Assembly (NCBI GenBank): GCA_903932885.1
Contig: CAIZHT010000220.1
Location: forward strand, 1-5,223
From: an uncultured Actinomycetes bacterium
Lineage (GTDB): Bacteria > Actinomycetota > Actinomycetes > Nanopelagicales > Nanopelagicaceae
Length of the DNA: 5,223 bases
Reading direction: 5' to 3'
Shown here: in pieces, positions 1-5,223 of the stretch
How positions within the stretch are numbered: the stretch's first letter is position 1
Layout of the letters: every line of letters starts with the position of its first letter
Notes under the pieces: generated by a model
Database searches by the model: none
Seen by the model: only the letters and a program-made list of their open reading frames with translations
What the model was told of the DNA's origin: nothing
Position numbers and translations under genes: made by a program

Positions 1-246
1 CCATGTATCGAATGGTTCAACGAACAAAGCCGCACATATCGTGATGAAGTCCTACCTCCATCCATTACAAATCGCATCAGCGTTGAAGCTGGTATTGCTC
101 AAGGATGGCGCGAACTTATCGGCGATAAAGGCACTGCAATTTCCTTGGAGCACTATGGTGCTTCTGCATCTGCTTCAGTTCTCTTCAAGGAGTTTGGCTT
201 TACTCCTCAGGCAATCGTTGAAGCGGTCATCGCTGGGACTAAGTAA
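1..246 (+). CDS. tkt: Transketolase, C-terminal end (partial, 5' end outside window)
   Basis: This is the last 81 codons of transketolase, the thiamine-diphosphate enzyme that moves two-carbon ketol units between sugar phosphates in the non-oxidative pentose phosphate pathway (cytoplasmic). The frame is open from the first base to TAA at 244-246. The visible part is the C-terminal domain: YRDEVLPPSI (residues 13-22), then RISVEAGIAQGWRELIG (25-41), EHYGASA (50-56) and the end FKEFGFTPQAIVEAVI, all matching the usual transketolase C-terminus. The EHYGASA form resembles actinobacterial versions, whereas E. coli has a TFGESA-like segment. The thiamine-diphosphate and catalytic domains lie upstream of the window and cannot be judged. 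The stop codon shares one base with the pgi start, so the two genes are very likely cotranscribed. Identity is secure; the full length is unknown. Confidence 0.93.
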   Translation, partial: PCIEWFNEQSRTYRDEVLPPSITNRISVEAGIAQGWRELIGDKGTAISLEHYGASASASVLFKEFGFTPQAIVEAVIAGTK

Positions 247-248
247 TG
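246..248 (+). promoter_or_regulatory. TAATG stop-start overlap between tkt and pgi
   Basis: The last base of the tkt stop TAA (244-246) is the first base of the pgi ATG. The 20 bases upstream hold no clear purine-rich ribosome-binding site, only a weak GGGA at the end of tkt. This arrangement is known to permit re-initiation by ribosomes finishing the upstream gene. Coupling here is inferred from the sequence only. Confidence 0.6.
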
Positions 249-1775
249 AATTCTTTTGCATCAACAGTTTCATCTAGCGATCGTCAAAGCGCTTTGTATG
301 CCCGTATTTCTGATGCGCATCAGCGCTTAGCGAAAAAGGATCCAACTATCTGGGGCCTCGATGCAGTCGCTGAGGCAACCATTCGTTTGAATTGGGTAGA
401 TCTTCCTGAGCAATCACGAGATCTCTTGCCGACTGTAGATGCACTTGCCGCAAAGCATCGTGATAAGAAATATGTTGTTCTAGCAGGTATGGGTGGTTCA
501 TCACTAGGACCAGAAGTGATTGCACAGACCTATCAGAAGCAATTGTTTATTCTTGATTCAACCGACCCTCATTATTTACAGAATGCGCTCTCGGCACAAT
601 TGGAAGAGACCCTTGTCATCGTTAGCTCTAAATCGGGTTCAACAATTGAAACGGCTTCGGCTCGAGCATTCTTTGCCCATGAATTTGAGAGAGCTGGATT
701 AGCACTTTCGAATCACATGATTATCGTTACCGATCCCGGCTCCCCTTTAGATAAAGAATCTCGCGCACAAGGTCTCAGCGTTATCAATGCTGACCCACAT
801 GTAGGTGGTCGATTTAGCGTTCTTAGCGCTTTCGGTTTAGTCCCATCGGCACTTATCGGCGTTGATATTTCAATCCTTCTCGACAGTGCAAGTGATGCTA
901 AATCAGCTTTCCTCAACTCCCCACAAGCAATGCTTGATTGCGCTTATGTACTAGCAACTGCCGGTCAATATCTCACCTTCACTGATGAGAATTGCGGAAT
1001 GCCGGGATTGAGCGATTGGATCGAACAATTAGTTGCTGAATCAACAGGAAAAAACCAAGTAGGACGACTTCCAGTCGTTGTTGAAGATTCACACGAAGGA
1101 AGCGAAGGAAATCCACTTCGTATTTCATTTACTGGCAATGCAGATTGTGTTGTATCGGGTGATCTTGGTGCGCAGTTCATTACATGGGAATGGCTTACTG
1201 CTCTTGTTGGCGCAGCCCTTGAAATTGATCCTTTCAATCAACCCAATGTGACAGAGGCGAAGGAGCAAACATCTGTATTGCTGACTGAATGGTCAGGTAA
1301 TTTGCCAACATTCGAAGCAGAAACTACCGATAGATCAATTGCAATATTTGGTCAGGGCAATTCTGTACTCGCTTCACTTCAAGAATTTATCTCTAGCATT
1401 CCAGAAGGTGGCTACATCGCCATCATGGCTTACTTAGATCGCACCAATGATGTCGCTGTTGCAGAACTACGAAAGATTCTTGCCCATAAGTCAGGCCGTC
1501 CTGTCACCTTTGGATGGGGGCCACGTTTTCTTCATTCAACTGGTCAATTCCATAAGGGCGGGCAACGCAATGGTGCTTTCCTACAAATAACAGGTGCATG
1601 CGATATCGATTTCGAAATACCAGGGAAGAATTTTGGATTCGAAACACTCTTGATGGCTCAAGCCCTCGGTGATGGACGCGCTCTTGAATCTCGTTCTTAT
1701 CCATTGCTGCGCCTTCACCTGAACTCGCGCAGAAATGGAATTGGCGAGCTACTAGAAGCAGCTCGCCAACTTTAG
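246..1775 (+). CDS. pgi: Glucose-6-phosphate isomerase (Tal-Pgi-type domain, stand-alone)
   Basis: A 509-residue phosphoglucose isomerase interconverting glucose-6-phosphate and fructose-6-phosphate in the cytoplasm. It has two SIS sugar-phosphate-binding domains. Visible motifs are GMGGSSLGPE (81-90), SSKSGSTIET (127-136), which binds phosphate, GGRFSVLSAFGL (187-198), the first Pgi signature, AESTGK (264-269) with likely catalytic base Glu265, DPFNQPNVTEAKE (328-340) with the conserved Lys339, and HSTGQFHKGG (430-439) with the active-site histidine region. The C-terminus (GDGRAL followed by LLRLHL) resembles the Pgi half of bifunctional transaldolase-phosphoglucose isomerases, but no transaldolase half is present. 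The ATG at 246 overlaps the tkt stop (TAATG) and has no strong Shine-Dalgarno sequence, which suggests translational coupling. The N-terminus reaches normally into the fold, so no truncation is evident. The last codons double as a terminator hairpin. Confidence 0.95.
   Translation: MNSFASTVSSSDRQSALYARISDAHQRLAKKDPTIWGLDAVAEATIRLNWVDLPEQSRDLLPTVDALAAKHRDKKYVVLAGMGGSSLGPEVIAQTYQKQLFILDSTDPHYLQNALSAQLEETLVIVSSKSGSTIETASARAFFAHEFERAGLALSNHMIIVTDPGSPLDKESRAQGLSVINADPHVGGRFSVLSAFGLVPSALIGVDISILLDSASDAKSAFLNSPQAMLDCAYVLATAGQYLTFTDENCGMPGLSDWIEQLVAESTGKNQVGRLPVVVEDSHEGSEGNPLRISFTGNADCVVSGDLGAQFITWEWLTALVGAALEIDPFNQPNVTEAKEQTSVLLTEWSGNLPTFEAETTDRSIAIFGQGNSVLASLQEFISSIPEGGYIAIMAYLDRTNDVAVAELRKILAHKSGRPVTFGWGPRFLHSTGQFHKGGQRNGAFLQITGACDIDFEIPGKNFGFETLLMAQALGDGRALESRSYPLLRLHLNSRRNGIGELLEAARQL
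1741..1773. terminator. Hairpin terminator in the pgi 3' end, probably bidirectional
   Basis: TTGGCGAGCT at 1741-1750 is a perfect inverted repeat of AGCTCGCCAA at 1760-1769, giving a 10-bp stem with a 9-base loop. The stem lies wholly inside the last codons of pgi. On the plus strand it is followed by CTTTAGTTCTT, a modest U-rich stretch that includes the stop codon. On the minus strand it begins 19 bases after the rbpA stop and is followed by TTCCATTTC. Its place between two convergent genes only 13 bases apart fits a shared intrinsic terminator. Neither U-tract is long, so efficiency is uncertain. Confidence 0.65.
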
Positions 1776-1788
1776 TTCTTAGAAACTT

Positions 1789-2127
1789 TTATTCATCATC
1801 TCCGCGTAATTTACGAAGTGCATCTTCAAGAATGCGAGCACCTTCTGCATCTGTGCGACGCTCTTTTACATATGCAAGGTGTGTCTTATAAGGCTCGTTC
1901 TTGATTGGGCTAGGCGGATTATTCTTATCGCGACCTGCAGGAAAACCACACTTTGGGCAATCCCATTCAGCAGGAATAACAACGCTCTCTTCTTCAGCAA
2001 AAGATGGTCGAACTTCGTGTCCATTTGAGCACCAGTATGAGACGTGGGAACGAGCAATCGAATCACCGCGCTCGGCTTCACCCATCGGACCTGCGCCGAC
2101 ACGACTTCCGCGAATTGCACTTGCCAT
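1789..2127 (-). CDS. rbpA: RbpA-family RNA polymerase-binding protein (secG-linked form)
   Basis: A 112-residue actinobacterial protein of the RbpA family. Characterised members bind RNA polymerase holoenzyme with the group 1 or 2 sigma factor and stabilise the open promoter complex. Order seen: an N-terminal tail with AIRGSRVGAG (4-13), a small zinc-ribbon-like core with WCSNGHE (32-38) and WDCPKCGFPAG (55-65), so Cys33, His37, Cys57 and Cys60 can bind zinc, a linker (about 66-78), then a helical region YKTHLAYVKERR (80-91) where canonical RbpA has its sigma-interaction domain. That region differs from the THWDMLLERR form of the well-studied RbpA, so this may be the secG-adjacent paralogue type rather than the functionally characterised one. 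The ATG has a strong AAGGAGT ribosome-binding site. It is last in the gap-pgk-tpiA-secG operon, 31 bases after secG. The family is secure; the exact role is less so. Confidence 0.85.
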   Translation of the reverse strand: MASAIRGSRVGAGPMGEAERGDSIARSHVSYWCSNGHEVRPSFAEEESVVIPAEWDCPKCGFPAGRDKNNPPSPIKNEPYKTHLAYVKERRTDAEGARILEDALRKLRGDDE

Positions 2128-2132
2128 GTATT

Positions 2133-2139
2133 ACTCCTT
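2133..2139 (-). promoter_or_regulatory. Shine-Dalgarno site of rbpA
   Basis: On the minus strand AAGGAGT stands five bases before the ATG at 2127-2125. It is a strong site and fixes the start. The stretch AAGGAG-N-AATACATG is almost the same as that before tpiA. Confidence 0.8.
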
Positions 2140-2158
2140 CAAAGAATTAGAAAACGGT

Positions 2159-2386
2159 TTACTTCAATACCAAACTGAGTGCAACAACGAGTGCGAACCA
2201 AAGACCACCGACAACAATCGTGATGCGATCTAGGTTGCGTTCTACAACCGAAGAGCCACCATAGTTTGAAGAGATACCACCACCGAAAAGATCGGAGAGT
2301 CCGCTTCCCTTGCCCTTATGGAGAAGTACAAGCAGGATCATTACAACGCTCGTAACAACGAGCAGAATTGAGAGAGCTAATTTCAC
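2159..2386 (-). CDS. secG: Preprotein translocase subunit SecG
   Basis: A 75-residue SecG, the small accessory subunit of the SecYEG channel that exports unfolded proteins across the cytoplasmic membrane. Two hydrophobic segments are visible, at about residues 3-22 and 56-74, the usual SecG hairpin. Between them are the conserved LLHKGKGSGLSDLFGGG (21-37) and ERNLDRIT (49-56). Length is typical of the family. The start is GTG at 2386-2384, chosen because AGGAG lies seven bases upstream and because the first membrane helix begins at once. It lies 43 bases after tpiA and 31 before rbpA on the same strand. A secG gene directly after tpiA is a common actinobacterial order, with no obvious functional link to glycolysis. 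Confidence 0.94.
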   Translation of the reverse strand: MKLALSILLVVTSVVMILLVLLHKGKGSGLSDLFGGGISSNYGGSSVVERNLDRITIVVGGLWFALVVALSLVLK

Positions 2387-2392
2387 GTCGGA

Positions 2393-2397
2393 CTCCT
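2393..2397 (-). promoter_or_regulatory. Shine-Dalgarno site fixing the GTG start of secG
   Basis: AGGAG on the minus strand is separated by seven bases from GTG at 2386-2384. No ATG lies near the proper start of the first membrane segment, so this site supports GTG initiation. Confidence 0.75.
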
Positions 2398-2429
2398 GTA
2401 GGTAACTAGATGGGTAAGGATACTAGGGA

Positions 2430-3203
2430 TTAGCCAGCAAGATGGAATTTAGCGATTTTCGCCAATTCTTCAGGATCCAGGCTCGCACCGCCTATAAGCG
2501 CGCCATCGACATCGCCCTGCTTCATGATTTCGACGATATTTGAAGATTTCACTGAACCTCCATAGAGAATTCTCATCGCAGCTGCAATTTCGGCAGAGCC
2601 AATAGTTTCAATCTCTTCACGAATAGCGGCGCATACTTCTTGTGCATCCTCCGGTGTTGCAGTCTTACCCGTACCGATTGCCCATACTGGTTCGTATGCA
2701 ATAACGATTTTCTTCAATTCCGGTTTTGTGAGACCTTCAAGTCCTGCGCGGATTTGGCGAATTACATGGGAAACATGTGTTCCTGATTCACGAACTGGCA
2801 ATTCTTCTCCGACACAGAAAATCGGAGTGAGTTCATTCGCAAGGGCTGCTTTGATCTTGCGATTGATAAGGGCGTCACTCTCTTGATGAATTGCGCGTCG
2901 CTCTGAGTGACCGAGTACAACAAAAGTGCAACCAAGCTTTGCAAGCATTGAACCAGAAATATCTCCAGTGAAAGCACCTGATGCATCAGGTGACATATCT
3001 TGAGCGCCGTATAGAAGTCGAAGACGATCTCCATCGACAAGAGTTTGAATTGAGCGAATATCGGTAAAGGGAGGGATGATCGCAACATCAACTGCGTCGT
3101 AATCTTTATCATCGAGGCTATAAACAAGTTTTTGCGCAACCGCAATTGCTTCAAGATGATTGAGGTTCATCTTCCAATTACCTGCCATGAGTGGCTTACG
3201 CAT
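2430..3203 (-). CDS. tpiA: Triosephosphate isomerase
   Basis: A complete 257-residue TIM-barrel enzyme that interconverts dihydroxyacetone phosphate and glyceraldehyde-3-phosphate in glycolysis and gluconeogenesis. All catalytic parts are visible: GNWKMN (8-13) with Asn9 and Lys11, GHSERR (98-103) with electrophile His99, [11 protein letters not shown] (169-179) with base Glu171 and the flexible phosphate-gripping loop 6 (about 175-181), YGGSVK (214-219) and the phosphate-binding GGASL (239-243 region). Length is normal for bacterial TpiA (about 250). The ATG at 3203 begins with the expected [13 protein letters not shown] and has a strong AAGGAG site. It sits 26 bases after pgk and 43 bases before secG on the same strand, so it is probably part of the gap-pgk-tpiA transcript. 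Nothing unusual was seen. Confidence 0.97.
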   Translation of the reverse strand: MRKPLMAGNWKMNLNHLEAIAVAQKLVYSLDDKDYDAVDVAIIPPFTDIRSIQTLVDGDRLRLLYGAQDMSPDASGAFTGDISGSMLAKLGCTFVVLGHSERRAIHQESDALINRKIKAALANELTPIFCVGEELPVRESGTHVSHVIRQIRAGLEGLTKPELKKIVIAYEPVWAIGTGKTATPEDAQEVCAAIREEIETIGSAEIAAAMRILYGGSVKSSNIVEIMKQGDVDGALIGGASLDPEELAKIAKFHLAG

Positions 3204-3209
3204 GTATTG

Positions 3210-3215
3210 CTCCTT
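3210..3215 (-). promoter_or_regulatory. Shine-Dalgarno site of tpiA
   Basis: AAGGAG on the minus strand stands six bases before the ATG at 3203-3201, within the 26-base gap after pgk. It confirms the tpiA start and implies independent ribosome loading, unlike pgk. Confidence 0.8.
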
Positions 3216-3229
3216 TATAGATTTTTGGA

Positions 3230-4419
3230 TTACTGCAGATCTAATGCAACTAAACCAGGAAGTTCTTTACCCTCAAGATACTCAAGGGATGCTCCTCCAC
3301 CTGTCGAAATATATCCGAAATCAGAATCTGCGAAACCAAGTGCCCGAACAGCAGCAGCCGAGTCTCCCCCACCAACAACTGAGATTCCTGAAACCTTTGT
3401 AAGTGCTTCTGCAACCACTTTTGTTCCTTCGGCAAAGGCAGCAAATTCAAATACACCCATAGGGCCATTCCAAAATACTGTCTTGCACTTCTCGATTGCT
3501 TTCGCGAAATCCTTTGCTGACTCAGGACCAATATCTAGTCCCATTTGATCAGCAGGAATTGCATCAGCACTTACAAGTGTTGCTGGTGCATCAGCAGAAA
3601 ATGTTGGCGCAACAACAATGTCAGTAGGTAAGTGAAGCTCCACTCCATTTTTTGCAGCCTGTGCGATGAGATCTTTTACAGTAGGTATCAAATCTCTTTC
3701 TACAAGGGATGAACCAATCTCTTTGCCTTGTGCTGCAAGGAATGTAAAGACCATTCCCCCGCCAATTGCCATGACATTGACCTTGTCCAAAAGATTTGAA
3801 ATAACTGCAATCTTGTCTGAAACTTTTGCTCCACCAAGTACGACACCATATGGTTTGTCAGGACTCTGTGTCAGTTTCTTGAGGACTTCTACTTCAGCAG
3901 ATACAAGGAATCCTGCGGCATGGGGAAGTAACTTCGGAAGGTCATACACAGAAGCATGCTTGCGATGAACAGCGCCAAAGCCATCACCTACATAGAAATC
4001 TGCAAGTTTTGCTAATTCATTTGCTAGTAGAGCGCGTGCGCTCTCCTCTTTACTTGTTTCAGCAGCGCTAAAGCGAATATTTTCTAGCAGCAAGATTTCT
4101 CCTGCTTTTAGATTGTGTGCACTCTTTGTGACTTCACTGCCAATTACTTCTCCACGAAAAATGATTTCTTTACTTAGGAGTTCGCCTAAGCGTTTCGCAA
4201 CAGGAGCAAGAGATAACTCTGGCTTTGCCTCGCCCTTAGGTCTTCCTAAGTGTGCAGCGATAACTATCGAAGCACCTTTTTCAAGAAGCGCCTTTATCGT
4301 TGGAAGCGAAGCTTTGATACGTCCATCATCTTTGATGACACCATCTTTCAATGGGACATTGAGATCACAGCGAAGAAAGACTCGCTTTCCAACGAGTTCA
4401 AGTGAGACGAAATCTTGCA

Positions 4420-4420
<1 letters not shown>
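3230..4420 (-). CDS. pgk: Phosphoglycerate kinase
   Basis: A complete 396-residue monomeric kinase that transfers phosphate from 1,3-bisphosphoglycerate to ADP, the first ATP-forming step of glycolysis. The N-terminal substrate domain shows [11 protein letters not shown] (17-27), HLGRPKG (57-63), LLENIRF (111-117) and [13 protein letters not shown] (145-157). The C-terminal nucleotide domain shows GGAKVSDKI (196-204), WNGPMGVFE (317-325), GGGDSAAAV (350-358) and [19 protein letters not shown] (372-390). Length matches the family. The GDGFG segment has glycine where most relatives read DAFG, a mild change. The ATG at 4420 overlaps the gap stop by one base and has no clear ribosome-binding site. 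A later start is excluded because GKRVF at 11-15 is part of the first strand. It follows gap and precedes tpiA in one operon. Confidence 0.97.

Positions 4421-5223
<803 letters not shown>

Noticed and set aside
41..277. A 78-codon open frame on the plus strand at the window start
   Set aside because: It lies out of frame over the transketolase C-terminus, whose protein is clearly recognisable. The alternative translation shows no known domain.
1774..1790. A small inverted repeat AGTT...AACT followed by TTTT just after the pgi stop
   Set aside because: It has only four pairs and a mismatch. The neighbouring 10-bp hairpin explains termination better.
1901..2233. A 110-codon plus-strand open frame over rbpA and the end of secG
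   Set aside because: It spans two genuine minus-strand genes and an intergenic gap, and its translation shows no family features.
2417..2430. A TAGTAT hexamer on the minus strand between tpiA and secG, like a -10 element
   Set aside because: No -35-like hexamer stands at the right distance, and the 43-base gap fits an operon. Actinobacterial promoters can lack a -35, so an internal promoter is not excluded, but the support is too weak to annotate.

Overview
The window is a compact, almost fully coding piece of an actinobacterial chromosome carrying central carbon metabolism. Two gene sets converge. On the plus strand are the 3' end of transketolase (tkt) and a complete glucose-6-phosphate isomerase (pgi). 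On the minus strand runs gap (5' end cut off by the window edge), pgk, tpiA, secG and a small RbpA-family RNA polymerase-binding protein. I see no mobile elements, CRISPR arrays, RNA genes, riboswitches or broken genes. No gene-free stretch reaches 300 bases; the longest gap between genes is 43 bases.

The best taxonomic clue is the RbpA-family gene, because that family is restricted to Actinobacteria. The actinobacterial order gap-pgk-tpiA-secG, facing a convergent tkt cluster, supports this. Base composition looks only moderate (about mid-40s percent G+C by eye, not computed), and junctions are very tight. That fits a streamlined, low-GC aquatic actinobacterium, for example the Nanopelagicales (acI) group, better than a high-GC soil form. 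The lineage is an inference.

Layout: tkt 3' end (1-246), pgi (246-1775), a perfect 10-bp hairpin inside the last codons of pgi (1741-1769) that could terminate both transcripts, then on the minus strand rbpA (1789-2127), secG (2159-2386), tpiA (2430-3203), pgk (3230-4420) and gap (4420 to past 5223). The minus-strand genes are 26-43 bases apart or overlap by one base, so they look like one operon read from gap towards rbpA.

Together Pgi interconverts glucose-6-P and fructose-6-P, transketolase exchanges fructose-6-P and glyceraldehyde-3-P with pentose phosphates, TpiA supplies glyceraldehyde-3-P, and Gap and Pgk carry it to 3-phosphoglycerate with ATP and NADH formation. SecG and the RbpA-family protein link the operon to protein export and transcription. 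The content is largely expected. The points worth a second look are the non-canonical sigma-interaction region of the RbpA-family protein, the absence of tal, zwf, opcA and pgl from a locus that often holds them, the terminator embedded in pgi, and two one-base TAATG overlaps. I found no convincing undescribed system.
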